From Roseovarius litorisediminis (lineage in GTDB: Bacteria; Pseudomonadota; Alphaproteobacteria; Rhodobacterales; Rhodobacteraceae), in contig NZ_FWFL01000002.1 in NCBI RefSeq assembly GCF_900172295.1, positions 1 to 64,000 of the forward strand: a stretch of 64,000 nt of DNA, written 5' to 3'. The notes under the pieces are model-generated. The model was given only the letters and a program-made list of their open reading frames with translations. It was not told the origin of the DNA and made no database searches. Positions 43,969 to 53,166 of this stretch are shown one piece after another. Every line of letters begins with the position of its first letter. Position 1 is the first letter of the stretch. A program made the position numbers and the translations under genes.

Positions 43969-46419
43969 TTGCCAGATATCATCAAAGAAGAAACCGCTGG
44001 CGGAAAGAAATTGCCCAGCCATGCCAAAGTTGTCGTTATCGGCGGCGGCGTAGTGGGATGCTCGATCCTGTTTCACCTCGCCAAATTCGGCTGGAAAGAT
44101 GTGGTATTGCTTGAGCGTGACGAACTGACCAGTGGGTCAAGCTGGCATGCGGCGGGGCAGATACACACCATTTCAAGCGACCCTAACATCAGCCGTCTGC
44201 AAAGCTATACGATCGACCTGTATAAAGAGATCGAGGAACTGTCAGGCCAATCTGTTGGTCTGCATATTACCGGCGGATTCTATCTGGCGTCGAACCAGAC
44301 CTGGTATGACTATCTGAAGCGCGAGCGCTCGAAGGCGCGGTATATGGGCCTGAACCAGGAATTCATCAGCCCCAAAGAGGTGGCCGAGCGGCATCCGCTG
44401 ATTGATCCCAGCCACTATATTGCGGCGCTGTGGGATGACCAGGATGGCGATCTGGACCCTTCTGGTGCGACCTATGCTTTTGCCAAGGCTGCCAAAGTGC
44501 ATGGGGCGCAATATTTCACACATTGCGGTGTGACAGGGACGAAACAACGCCCGGATGGCAGTTGGGACGTGACCACCCCCAAAGGCGTGATCAACGCCGA
44601 GCATATCGTCAACTGCGGCGGGCTGTGGGCGCGTGAGGTCGGGCATATGCAGGGGGTTAACCTGCCAGTGCAGCCGATGGAGCATCATTACCTGATCACC
44701 GAAGCCATCCCCGAGATTGCGGCACGTTCTGAACGTCTGCCTTGCGGGATTGATTACGAGGCGAACATCTATTTCCGGCAGGAACGCCAGGGGATGTTGT
44801 TGGGCACCTATGAGCCAAAAGGCACGCCGTGGAAGGTCGACGGGACACCGTGGGATTTCGGGCACGAGCTGTTGCAGCCCGATCTGGAACGGATTGCCGA
44901 CCGCCTGGAACTTGGGTTCGAGCGGATTCCGGCACTGGCAAATGTAGGCATCAAAGATGCGATCAACGGGCCCTTCACATTCGGCCCGGATGGCAACCCG
45001 ATGATCGGGCCTGTGCCGGGCATGAAGAATTATTGGTGTGCCGTGGGCGTGATGGCTGGCTTTTGCCAGGGTGGCGGTGTGGGTCTGACCATGGCCGAAT
45101 GGATGATTGATGGTGAGCCCAGCATTGATGTCTGGGCGATGGATGTGGCGCGGTTTGGCGATTGGGCCAGTCCCGATTGGGGTACGGTGAAATCCACCGA
45201 GAATTACGAGCGCCGGTTTGTAATGACCTTCCCGAACGAGACCCTGCCCAAGGGGCGCTGTCAGAAAACGACCGCGCTCTATGACCGCTTGGTGGCCAAG
45301 GGCGCTGTGATGGATCAGGGCTTTGGTTTGGAAAATGCGCTGTGGTTTGCCGATGGTCCCGAGGATGCGCACGAAGTGCCGTCGTTCCGACGTAACCGGT
45401 CGTTTGACTATGTCGCGCGCGAGGTCAAAGCCGTACGCGAGGCAGTGGGGGCCATCGAGATCGCCAACTTTGCCAAGCACGAGTTCAAGGGGCCGGGTGC
45501 GCGGGCCTATCTAGACACTATTCTGGCCGGATATGTCCCTAAACCGGGTCGTTTGACCTTGACTCCGATGCTGACCGAGAAGGGAAAATTGTATGGCGAT
45601 CTGACAGTTGCCTGTCTGGCCGAGGACCATTTCATGTTGTTCGGATCGGGCGCCATGCAAGAGGCGCATCGGCGCTGGTTCGAGTCGCGCCTGCCCGACG
45701 ACGTAAGCTATGCCAATGTCAGCGATGACTGGCACGGGATTGCCCTGTCGGGCCCAAAATCGAGGGCGCTGCTGCAAAAGATCACTCGCAAGGATGTAAG
45801 TGCCGAGGGGTTCAAATTCCGTGATCTGGAACAGACCTATGTCGGCAGTGTGCCGGTGGTATTGAACCGGATCAGTTTCAGTGGCGAACTGGGGTACGAG
45901 ATTTACTGCAAACCCCAATACCTGATCCGCCTGTCCGAGGCGATTGAAGAAGCCGGCGCTGATCTGGGCCTGCGCTGGTATGGCGCGCGGGCGCTGATGA
46001 GCATGCGGCTGGAAAAAGGCTGGGGTGTCTGGACACTGGATTACCGCCCCGATTTCAATGCGGTTGAAAGTGGCATGGATGTCTTCATCAACTGGAAGAA
46101 GGATTTTGTAGGCAAGGCGGTTGCAGAGAAACAAAAGACCGAAGGGCCTGCCAGTAAACTGGTCACACTGGTAATTGATTGTGACGGAATTGACGTGTCG
46201 AATGACGAAGCCATCCTGAAGGATGGCAAGGCTGTGGGCTATGTCAGTTCGGGTGGCTATGCGCATCGTGTCGGGAAATCTGTGGCGATGGGCTATGTCA
46301 GAGCCGATCTGGCCAAAGGCGGCACCCGGCTGCAAGTAGAACTGCTGGGCGAAATGTTTGACGCCGAAGTGCAGGGCGCGCCGCTTTACGATGCCAACGG
46401 GGCGAACATGCGGGCCTGA
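43969..46419 (+). CDS. Dimethylglycine/sarcosine dehydrogenase-like protein with aminomethyltransferase domain
   Basis: An 816-residue fusion. The N-terminal FAD domain has VVVIGGGVVGCSILFHLAKFG near residues 21-41 and SGSSWHAAGQ, where His60 matches the residue that carries covalent FAD in DMGDH. The C-terminal half is a GcvT-like folate-binding domain (FSGELGYEIYC, GARALMSMRLEKGWGVW), which would capture the formaldehyde as 5,10-methylene-THF. The start is TTG at 43969, with GGGAGG 6 bases upstream. It follows the demethylase by 45 bases. Homologues are several per genome in Rhodobacterales, and the exact substrate varies. Confidence 0.88.
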   Translation: MPDIIKEETAGGKKLPSHAKVVVIGGGVVGCSILFHLAKFGWKDVVLLERDELTSGSSWHAAGQIHTISSDPNISRLQSYTIDLYKEIEELSGQSVGLHITGGFYLASNQTWYDYLKRERSKARYMGLNQEFISPKEVAERHPLIDPSHYIAALWDDQDGDLDPSGATYAFAKAAKVHGAQYFTHCGVTGTKQRPDGSWDVTTPKGVINAEHIVNCGGLWAREVGHMQGVNLPVQPMEHHYLITEAIPEIAARSERLPCGIDYEANIYFRQERQGMLLGTYEPKGTPWKVDGTPWDFGHELLQPDLERIADRLELGFERIPALANVGIKDAINGPFTFGPDGNPMIGPVPGMKNYWCAVGVMAGFCQGGGVGLTMAEWMIDGEPSIDVWAMDVARFGDWASPDWGTVKSTENYERRFVMTFPNETLPKGRCQKTTALYDRLVAKGAVMDQGFGLENALWFADGPEDAHEVPSFRRNRSFDYVAREVKAVREAVGAIEIANFAKHEFKGPGARAYLDTILAGYVPKPGRLTLTPMLTEKGKLYGDLTVACLAEDHFMLFGSGAMQEAHRRWFESRLPDDVSYANVSDDWHGIALSGPKSRALLQKITRKDVSAEGFKFRDLEQTYVGSVPVVLNRISFSGELGYEIYCKPQYLIRLSEAIEEAGADLGLRWYGARALMSMRLEKGWGVWTLDYRPDFNAVESGMDVFINWKKDFVGKAVAEKQKTEGPASKLVTLVIDCDGIDVSNDEAILKDGKAVGYVSSGGYAHRVGKSVAMGYVRADLAKGGTRLQVELLGEMFDAEVQGAPLYDANGANMRA

Positions 46420-46436
46420 TACCGGAGGAACCCGGA

Positions 46437-47417
46437 GTGACGATAGATGACGGACCTAAAAGATATGTCTTTCTGCTTGTGCCGGGGTTTTCACCGCTTG
46501 GCCTGACCTGCGCCCAAGAGGCCTTGGCACTGGCCAACCGGTTTGCGGGGGGACGCCCTTATTATGACTGGATGCTTGTCAGTGAAGATGGCGAGCCTGT
46601 GACCAGTTGGAATGGGCTGCAGGTAGGCGTGACTGCGGGGCTTGTCGACCTGCATCGGAAGGACACGCTGATTGTTTGTGCCGGTGTGGATGCCGTCACA
46701 GGCAGTAGCCGGAAAGTTCTGAACTGGTTGCGCCGTGAAACCCGTAAAGGCATTGATTTTGGTGCACTCAGCAGCGGCACCTGGACGCTTGCCATGGCCG
46801 GCCTGCTGAACGGCAAACATGTGACCACCCATTGGGAATATGCCAGTGCGCTGGCTGAAACCTTTCCCGATGTCGAGGTGCAGGAATCGATCTATGCGGT
46901 GGATGGCCGGGTTTTTACCTGTGCCGGTAGCGCCAGTTCGATGGACCTGATGCTGGACCGGATCCATTCGGATTACGGCGCAGAGCTGGCAACATGGGTG
47001 GCCGATCAGATGGTCTATACGGCGCCACGCGCGGAATCGCATTCGCAACGCATTTCGATGGCCGGGCGGATGGGCGTGCGCAATTCAAAACTGGTGCAGG
47101 CAATCGAGGTCATGCGTGAAAATCTGGAAGACCCGATGCCGCCGGGTATGATCGCAAGCAAGGTGGGCTTGTCGACACGGCAGCTAGAGCGGCTTTTTTC
47201 CAGGTATCTGGGAACCTCGCCCAAGAAATACTATCTTGGTATGCGGCTTGAAAAGGCGCGAAACCTGCTGATTCAGACGGAATTGTCTCTGATCGAAATT
47301 TGTGTGCTGTGTGGTTTCAAGGCGCCATCACATTTCTCGAAAACCTATCGCAAGGCGTTTGGCGTGGCTCCCAGTCGCGATACGGGCGGGTCTGACCTTT
47401 TGTTTTCGAGAAAGTGA
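46437..47417 (+). CDS. GlxA-family AraC-type regulator
   Basis: A 326-residue regulator. The N-terminal 190 residues resemble DJ-1/PfpI (FLLVPGFSPLGLTCAQEALALAN, then VCAGVDAV), which in GlxA-type proteins senses a small amine-related ligand. The C-terminal AraC helix-turn-helix pair is clear: GLSTRQLERLFSRYLGTSPKKYYLGMRLEKARNLL and SLIEICVLCGFKAPSHFSKTYRKAFG. Homologues such as GbdR and CdhR control betaine and carnitine breakdown, which fits the operon it ends. The GTG start has GGAGGAACCCGGA before it. It is probably a second regulator of the operon besides the LysR protein. Confidence 0.88.
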   Translation: MTIDDGPKRYVFLLVPGFSPLGLTCAQEALALANRFAGGRPYYDWMLVSEDGEPVTSWNGLQVGVTAGLVDLHRKDTLIVCAGVDAVTGSSRKVLNWLRRETRKGIDFGALSSGTWTLAMAGLLNGKHVTTHWEYASALAETFPDVEVQESIYAVDGRVFTCAGSASSMDLMLDRIHSDYGAELATWVADQMVYTAPRAESHSQRISMAGRMGVRNSKLVQAIEVMRENLEDPMPPGMIASKVGLSTRQLERLFSRYLGTSPKKYYLGMRLEKARNLLIQTELSLIEICVLCGFKAPSHFSKTYRKAFGVAPSRDTGGSDLLFSRK

Positions 47418-47423
47418 CGGGCC

Positions 47424-47942
47424 TTATTTCAGCAAGGCATCAATCTGGTTGGTGATTTTGCGCGATAAAGGACGGGTCACAGACCCATAGGTGGCCACAA
47501 CCCGTCCTTCGGGGCTGATCAGGATTTTGTTGAAGTTCCAGCTTGGGGCGAACCCTGTCTCGGATGCGACGGACTGGTAAAAAGGGTGGGCCGATGCACC
47601 GGTTACCTGCGTGATCCCGGTCATGGGCAAGGTAATGTTATAGTTAAGTTCGCAGAATTCCTTGACCTCGGCCTCGGTGCCCAGTTCCTGCCGGAAATCA
47701 TCGGAAGGCACGGCCAAAACTACCAAACCCCGTCCGCGGTAGCGGTCATAAAGAGTTTGCAACCCCTCGTATTGTCCAGTGAACCCGCAACGCGAGGCAG
47801 TATTCACCACCAGAACCGGTTGTCCGGCCCAATCTGACAGCTTCAACTGCCCACCATCAATGTTCTGGAACGGCGCATCAAGTTCAAGTGCGAGCGCGGG
47901 AATTGCCAGTAGAGACCCTAAAAGTGCCAGAATAAAACGCAT
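47424..47942 (-). CDS. Secreted glutathione peroxidase-like protein
   Basis: A 172-residue protein with a signal peptide (MRFILALLGSLLAIPALA), so the mature enzyme is periplasmic. The peroxidatic site is NTASRCGFTGQYEGLQ with cysteine in place of selenocysteine; the WNFNK segment near residue 138 completes the Trp/Asn part of the catalytic set. It is expected to reduce peroxides, with thioredoxin- or glutathione-type reductants. The ATG at 47942 has GAGGG six bases upstream. It is convergent with the GlxA-type gene. Confidence 0.88.
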   Translation of the reverse strand: MRFILALLGSLLAIPALALELDAPFQNIDGGQLKLSDWAGQPVLVVNTASRCGFTGQYEGLQTLYDRYRGRGLVVLAVPSDDFRQELGTEAEVKEFCELNYNITLPMTGITQVTGASAHPFYQSVASETGFAPSWNFNKILISPEGRVVATYGSVTRPLSRKITNQIDALLK

Positions 47943-48086
47943 GGTGACCCTCTTTTTCATATAACAGTGATACGGCGCTGGCGCAGCTTTGGATCACCGA
48001 AGGTTGAAGCAGTTGAAATGTGATTTTGAATTAGGCGCTTTCACCCCATTTAATAACGGACATACTGGCCAAAAAGGAGAGTCGCG

Positions 48087-48536
48087 TTGAATAATTACAA
48101 AAAAGACCCTGACGCCATCGCAGCCTTGGATGCCGAGCAATTTCGGGTAACTCAGGAATCGGGCACCGAGCGGCCGGGTACGGGCAGATATCTGGATAAC
48201 AAGGAGCCGGGGATTTATGTGGATATCGTTTCGGGTGAGCCGCTGTTTGCCTCGTCCGACAAGTACGAATCTGGTTGCGGCTGGCCCAGCTTTACCAAAC
48301 CGATTGAACCGGCGCATATCAGCGAATTGCGCGATACGACCCTTGGCATGATCCGCACCGAGGTGCGCAGCACCCATGGCGACAGCCACCTTGGCCACGT
48401 TTTTCCGGACGGGCCGAAGAACAGGGGCGGATTGCGTTATTGCATCAATTCAGCCAGCCTGAGATTCGTGCATCGTGACGAGATGGAATCGCAAGGCTAC
48501 GGTGACTACCTGGATCAAGTGGAGGACGTGACATGA
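48087..48536 (+). CDS. msrB: Peptide methionine-R-sulfoxide reductase
   Basis: A 149-residue protein that repairs the R form of methionine sulfoxide. [13 protein letters not shown] and [12 protein letters not shown] are family signatures, and the catalytic cysteine stands in [11 protein letters not shown]. The CxxC pairs that bind zinc in some MsrBs are absent. The start is TTG at 48087 with GGAG 8 bases upstream. It overlaps msrA by 4 bases (ATGA). Confidence 0.92.
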   Translation: MNNYKKDPDAIAALDAEQFRVTQESGTERPGTGRYLDNKEPGIYVDIVSGEPLFASSDKYESGCGWPSFTKPIEPAHISELRDTTLGMIRTEVRSTHGDSHLGHVFPDGPKNRGGLRYCINSASLRFVHRDEMESQGYGDYLDQVEDVT

Positions 48537-49045
48537 GCGAACGCGCAGTTCTGGCAGGCGGATGTTTCTGGGGCATGCAGGATCTGATCCGCAAGATGGA
48601 CGGGGTGATTTCAACCCGGGTGGGCTATACCGGCGGCGACGTGCCGAATGCTACCTATCGCAACCATGGCACCCACGCCGAGGGAATCGAGATCATGTTT
48701 GACCCTGGTAAGATCAGCTATCGGGATTTGCTGGAATTCTTTTTTCAAATTCACGACCCGACGACAGTGAACCGTCAGGGCAACGACATGGGCATGAGCT
48801 ATCGTTCGGCGATCTACTATGTGAATGACGCGCAAAAAGAAGAAACCCTGCGCACCATCGCCGATGTCGAGGCCAGCGGGCTTTGGCCCGGCAAGGTCGT
48901 GACCGAGGTCGCGCCTGTGGGCGACTTCTGGGAGGCAGAACCCGAGCATCAGGATTATCTGCAGCGCTTTCCCAGTGGCTATACCTGTCATTTCGTCCGC
49001 CCTGATTGGGTGTTGCCGAAAACGCAGGCAAAATCCCCGGCCTGA
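48533..49045 (+). CDS. msrA: Peptide methionine-S-sulfoxide reductase
   Basis: A 170-residue enzyme that repairs the S form of methionine sulfoxide. The active-site signature [10 protein letters not shown] is at residues 8-17, and [21 protein letters not shown] and [16 protein letters not shown] follow as in MsrA. It is translated with msrB through an ATGA overlap. The gpx-like gene on the other strand adds to an oxidative-stress group. Confidence 0.95.
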   Translation: MSERAVLAGGCFWGMQDLIRKMDGVISTRVGYTGGDVPNATYRNHGTHAEGIEIMFDPGKISYRDLLEFFFQIHDPTTVNRQGNDMGMSYRSAIYYVNDAQKEETLRTIADVEASGLWPGKVVTEVAPVGDFWEAEPEHQDYLQRFPSGYTCHFVRPDWVLPKTQAKSPA

Positions 49046-49131
49046 GGCAAAAACAGAGACCAACAAAGCCAAAATCAAATCATTGACCTTTTGGTCAGGG
49101 CGGGCCAGTGGATTCGCCTGGAGGCCCGCCC

Positions 49132-50046
49132 ATGCACCCTATGACGGGTATTGCCCTGAAACTTTTTTCGGTGATGCTGTTCATCATCATGTCGTCGCTG
49201 ATCAAGGCAACGTCGGGTCATGTGCCGCCGGGCGAGGCGGTTTTTTTCCGGTCTGCCTTTGCAGTGCCGGTGATTTTGGTCTGGTTGTGGGCGCGGGGTG
49301 ATCTGGCGACCGGGCTTCGGGTCAAATCCCCCATGGCACATCTTTGGCGCGGAATCCTGGGCACAACGGCGATGGCAATGATGTTTGCCGGTCTGGGCCT
49401 GCTGCCCCTGCCCGAGGTGACGGCGCTGAGCTATGCCGCGCCTCTGCTGACTGTGGTCTTTGCCGCCGTTTTCCTGCGTGAAAAGGTGGGGATCTACCGG
49501 TTTGGTGCGGTGGCCCTTGGCATGGCAGGTGTTTTGACAGTGTTGTCGCCGCGGTTAACTGGCGCCGCAGTCGAGGCAGGGATGACGCTTGGGGCGGCTT
49601 TGGTGCTAACCGGGGCAACCTGTGTGGCGATGGTCAACATCTATCTCCGCAAACTGGTCCAGACCGAGCAAACCTCGGCCATTGTGTTTTACTTCTCGAT
49701 TACGGCAACCTGCCTGTCACTGCTGACCCTGCCGTTTGGCTGGCAGATACCCAGCGGGACAGAACTGCTGATGTTGGTGCTGGCCGGAATATTTGGCGGG
49801 TCGGCGCAGATATTCATGACATCGGCATATCGCTTCGCCGACGCGTCGGTGATTGCACCGTTTGACTATGCATCGATCCTCTTCGCGCTGATCATTGGAT
49901 ATCTCATTTTCGACGAAGTGCCGACGCTGACCGTTTTGTGTGGTGCGGCGCTGGTGATTACGGCGGGTTGCGTGGTGATTCTGCGCGAACGGCAGCTTGG
50001 TTTAAAACGTGGTCAGGTACGAAAAGTCAAAACACCGCTGGGTTAG
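49132..50046 (+). CDS. EamA/DMT-family membrane transporter
   Basis: A 304-residue protein with about ten hydrophobic helices in two EamA repeats, for example LFSVMLFIIMSSLIKAT at the start and ALIIGYLIFDEVPTLTVLCGAALVI near the end. A PPGEAVFFRSAFAVPV segment follows helix 1 and PLPEVTALSYAAPLLTVVFAAVFLREK marks the end of the first repeat, as in the RhaT/YdcZ group. Such proteins export metabolites; the substrate cannot be told. The ATG at 49132 has GGAGG about 9 bases upstream. It is convergent with the PuuB-like gene. Confidence 0.85.
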   Translation: MHPMTGIALKLFSVMLFIIMSSLIKATSGHVPPGEAVFFRSAFAVPVILVWLWARGDLATGLRVKSPMAHLWRGILGTTAMAMMFAGLGLLPLPEVTALSYAAPLLTVVFAAVFLREKVGIYRFGAVALGMAGVLTVLSPRLTGAAVEAGMTLGAALVLTGATCVAMVNIYLRKLVQTEQTSAIVFYFSITATCLSLLTLPFGWQIPSGTELLMLVLAGIFGGSAQIFMTSAYRFADASVIAPFDYASILFALIIGYLIFDEVPTLTVLCGAALVITAGCVVILRERQLGLKRGQVRKVKTPLG

Positions 50047-50055
50047 AGCCTGTAT

Positions 50056-51381
50056 TCAGCCGCCCACCACCATCGCATAGGCATATAACGGCCACAGCGT
50101 GGCGCGGCGAAACCGGCCCAGAGGGAAGCGTTTAGGCGGTGTCTGCATGATCTTGGGATGCAGGTGTTGCAAGGTTCTGTCCTGCGCCATATCCGCCAGA
50201 AGCGCCCCGGCATAAGTCCCCATCGCCACCCCGTTCCCATGATAGCTGATCGCGGTGAACGCCCCCGGCATTTCGGGGATCGGGCCGGCATAAGGTGTCA
50301 GATCGCGCGAGATGGAAAGCAGGCCCTGCCAGCTGTAAGGTGTCTCGACATGGGTCCAGGCCGGGAACATGGTTTCGAAATGTGTGCGGATCAGGCGATA
50401 CATCCTGGCATCAGCGGCGGCCGAGCTGGCCAAACCGCCACGCATGCCGAACAGCATTTGTTTGTTGGGCATCAGGCGGAAATAGTGCAGCAGGAACCGA
50501 TCATCATATGACATCTGATGGGTTGTCCAACCCTGGGTATCCAGTTCTTTGTCGCTCATCGGGCGGGTGACGATGACGTTGGATTGTGTCGGCAGGTATC
50601 GGGCCCGAAGCCATTGCGGCAGATCATCCGAGGAATAGCCGTTTGTGGCCACGATCAGCCGGTTCGCTATGATTGTGGCGTCCGGCGTTGTAAGGGTAAA
50701 GCCGCCTTGCTGGTCTATCCGCTGCACAGGTGTATCGGAAAAAATGCGCGCGCCGGCCTTTTGGGCCGCATCCGCAAGTCCAAGGGAATATTTAAGCGGG
50801 TTCAGAGCAAACCCGATAGGGTTGGTGATGGCGCCGAAAAACGGCCCGGTCATGCCATGGCCCGCCAGATCGCTTTGCTGAAGGATCGTGGGCGTCACAC
50901 CGTAGTCGCGCTCGATGGTTTTTGCCCTGTCTTCGAACCCGTCCATTGCCTTTTGCGTATGGGCCATCAGGGTTTCGCCATCAGAATGGGTGTCGCAGGC
51001 GATGTTGTGTTTTTTGATCAGAGACGCAGTCAGATCAACGGCGCGGTGTTCGGCGGTTCGGAACTCTCGTCGCGCAGGTTCACCGTGAAGCTTGGTAAGA
51101 ATGCTGTCCGATGCCGCAGACCCCCCCAGACAACAAAACCCGCCATTGCGGCCCGATGCGCCCCAGCCGAGACTTTGGGCATCTACCACGACGACATCAC
51201 TGCCGGCCTCGGCCAGATTTAACGCTGCGGACAAACCGGTAAAGCCTGCCCCGATCACCGCAATATCGCAGCTGATCCGACCCGTAGCGGCCAAGCGGGC
51301 AGGAACAGAGACTGTATCAGGCCAATAGCATCCTGCCCGCGGGCCTTCGCCATAGGTATAGGCGGGAAAGATCTGCCTCAT
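50056..51381 (-). CDS. puuB: FAD-dependent amine oxidase, gamma-glutamylputrescine oxidase-like
   Basis: A 441-residue DAO-family flavoprotein. The FAD motif IAVIGAGFTGLSAALNLAEAG is near residue 41, and GWGASGRNGGF near residue 75 is typical of PuuB/OrdL oxidases. YSWQGLLSISRDLTPYAG lies near the C-terminal FAD contacts. PuuB oxidises gamma-glutamylputrescine to the aldehyde. It is the last gene of the potFABC operon and overlaps potC by 4 bases (ATGA, 51378-51381), so it belongs with polyamine uptake. The other puu genes (puuA, puuC, puuD) are not in the window. Confidence 0.75.
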   Translation of the reverse strand: MRQIFPAYTYGEGPRAGCYWPDTVSVPARLAATGRISCDIAVIGAGFTGLSAALNLAEAGSDVVVVDAQSLGWGASGRNGGFCCLGGSAASDSILTKLHGEPARREFRTAEHRAVDLTASLIKKHNIACDTHSDGETLMAHTQKAMDGFEDRAKTIERDYGVTPTILQQSDLAGHGMTGPFFGAITNPIGFALNPLKYSLGLADAAQKAGARIFSDTPVQRIDQQGGFTLTTPDATIIANRLIVATNGYSSDDLPQWLRARYLPTQSNVIVTRPMSDKELDTQGWTTHQMSYDDRFLLHYFRLMPNKQMLFGMRGGLASSAAADARMYRLIRTHFETMFPAWTHVETPYSWQGLLSISRDLTPYAGPIPEMPGAFTAISYHGNGVAMGTYAGALLADMAQDRTLQHLHPKIMQTPPKRFPLGRFRRATLWPLYAYAMVVGG

Positions 51382-52193
51382 GCGTGGACGGCGGCGCGTT
51401 CATCTGCCTGTTGCTTCAGGCTGGCCCGTTTGGTGATCAAAGAGGCGGTAATGACCCCAACCGCAACGATTGCAATCATGAGGGTCGACAGCGCATTTAT
51501 TTCGGGGCTGACGCCAAGGCGGACCGCGCTCCATATCTTGATCGGAAGGGTGGTCGAGGACGGTCCCGAGGTAAAGCTGGCGATGACCAGATCATCAAGG
51601 CTGAGCGTGAACGCCAGAAGCCAGCCCGAGATGACAGCCGGGGCTATGATCGGGAGGGTGACAAGGCGAAAGGCCGAAATGGGCGAGCAGCCCAGATCAA
51701 GTGCGGCCTCTTCCAGCGACTTGTCAAAACTGACCAGCCGAGAGGACACTACGACCGAGACGTAGCACATCGAAAAGGTGGTATGCGCCAGTATGATTGT
51801 GAATACACCCCGGTCCAGCCCGATGCCGATGAATAAAAGCAGCAGGGACAGGCCCGTGATCACCTCGGGCATCACCAGCGGCGCGTAAATCATACCGGAA
51901 AACAGGGTCCGTCCCGAAAACCGGCCCGCACGCACCAGAACAAGGGCGGCCATGGTGCCCAGAACCGTGGCGATGGTGGAGGAAATCACGGCAACGCGCA
52001 GCGTGACCCAGGCCGCATTGAGAAACGCCTCGTTCTGTATCAACTCGCCATACCATTTGGTCGAGAATCCCGCCCAGACCGTGACAAGTTTCGACTCGTT
52101 GAAGCTGTAGATGATCAGGATGACCATCGGCAGGTAGAGAAAGGCAAAACCCAGCGTCAGCGCGGTGGTGTTGAACCATGAAAGGCGTCTCAT
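51378..52193 (-). CDS. potC: Spermidine/putrescine ABC transporter permease, PotC type
   Basis: A 271-residue inner-membrane permease with six hydrophobic helices; the first is TTALTLGFAFLYLPMVILII. The loop that contacts the ATPase, EAALDLGCSPISAFRLVTLPIIAP, has the EAA...G motif. With PotA, PotB and PotF it takes up polyamines. It overlaps the PuuB-like gene downstream. A 79-base gap with two hairpins separates it from potB. Confidence 0.9.
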   Translation of the reverse strand: MRRLSWFNTTALTLGFAFLYLPMVILIIYSFNESKLVTVWAGFSTKWYGELIQNEAFLNAAWVTLRVAVISSTIATVLGTMAALVLVRAGRFSGRTLFSGMIYAPLVMPEVITGLSLLLLFIGIGLDRGVFTIILAHTTFSMCYVSVVVSSRLVSFDKSLEEAALDLGCSPISAFRLVTLPIIAPAVISGWLLAFTLSLDDLVIASFTSGPSSTTLPIKIWSAVRLGVSPEINALSTLMIAIVAVGVITASLITKRASLKQQADERAAVHA

Positions 52194-52212
52194 GACATGG
52201 CTCCCTTGGTGC

Positions 52213-52257
52213 CGATTTCTTTGAAAGAAATCGGGACGAAATCTTTTGAAGATTTCG
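52213..52257 (-). other. Twin hairpins between potB and potC
   Basis: CGATTTCTTT at 52213-52222 and AAAGAAATCG at 52224-52233 form a perfect 10-bp palindrome. CGAAATCTT at 52237-52245 and AAGATTTCG at 52249-52257 form a second, 9-bp one. Because all four arms contain the same GAAATC/GATTTC core, arm 1 can also pair with arm 3, and arm 2 with arm 4. Such alternative pairing could set a switch. No T-run follows, so simple termination is unlikely. Confidence 0.55.
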
Positions 52258-52272
52258 TTTGCACGGTGGTTT

Positions 52273-53163
52273 TCATCCTTCGGCCTCCCGCTGTTTTTGC
52301 TCGTTCCGCTGGAATAGAATGATCGGGACGATCAGGATCAGCAGCAGGATCACCGCCACCGCCGATGCCACCGGCCAGTCGCGGTTGTTAAAGAATTCCT
52401 CCCACAGAACCTTGCCGATCATCAGGGTTTTTGATCCGCCCAGCAGCGAGGGGATGACAAATTCCCCCAAAGTTGGGATGAAGACCAGAAAACAGCCCGC
52501 GATGATGCCGCTTTTCGACAGCGGAATGGTGACCAGCCAGAAGGCGGTAAATCGCGAACATCCCAGATCTTCGGCAGCTTCCAGCAAAGACGCGTCCAGA
52601 CGTTCCAGTGCCGAATAGATCGGCAGGATCATGAAGGGCAGATAGGTATAGACGATTCCGATATAGACGGCTGTGTTGGTATTCAGAATCGTCAGCGGCT
52701 CGGATATCACGCCCAAACTGAGCAATAGCTGGTTCAGGTAACCCTCGTTGCTGAGGATACCCATCCACGAATAGACCCGGATCAGGAAGCTGGTCCAGAA
52801 TGGCAGGATGATCAGCATCATTAGCGTCGGACGCCAATGATCAGGTGCATTTGCCATACCGTAAGCGATAGGATAGCCCACCAGCAGGGTCAGAACTGTG
52901 GCGACAAAGGCAATTTTCAACGACGACAGATAGGCCTTCCAATACAGATCGTCGGTGGTAAGGAATTCGAAGTTTTCAAAATCCAGATTGCCGAAGAAAT
53001 CCTTGATCCCCACCCAGCCGGCACTGAAATCCAGCGTTGGTGTATAGGGCGGGATTGACAGCGCGGTGTCGGACAGACTGATTTTCAGGACGATGATGAA
53101 GGGCACCAGAAACAGCGCCAGCAGCCAGGCATAGGGGATGATGATCAGGGCAAGGCGGCGCAT
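52273..53163 (-). CDS. potB: Spermidine/putrescine ABC transporter permease, PotB type
   Basis: A 296-residue inner-membrane permease. The first helix is LIIIPYAWLLALFLVPFIIVLKIS; further helices and the EAA-type loop LLEAAEDLGCSRFTAFWLVTIPLSKSG follow. A typical periplasmic loop lies between helices 1 and 2. It starts three bases after the potA stop and pairs with PotC to form the membrane channel of the first polyamine transporter. Confidence 0.9.
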   Translation of the reverse strand: MRRLALIIIPYAWLLALFLVPFIIVLKISLSDTALSIPPYTPTLDFSAGWVGIKDFFGNLDFENFEFLTTDDLYWKAYLSSLKIAFVATVLTLLVGYPIAYGMANAPDHWRPTLMMLIILPFWTSFLIRVYSWMGILSNEGYLNQLLLSLGVISEPLTILNTNTAVYIGIVYTYLPFMILPIYSALERLDASLLEAAEDLGCSRFTAFWLVTIPLSKSGIIAGCFLVFIPTLGEFVIPSLLGGSKTLMIGKVLWEEFFNNRDWPVASAVAVILLLILIVPIILFQRNEQKQREAEG

Positions 53164-53166
53164 CTC

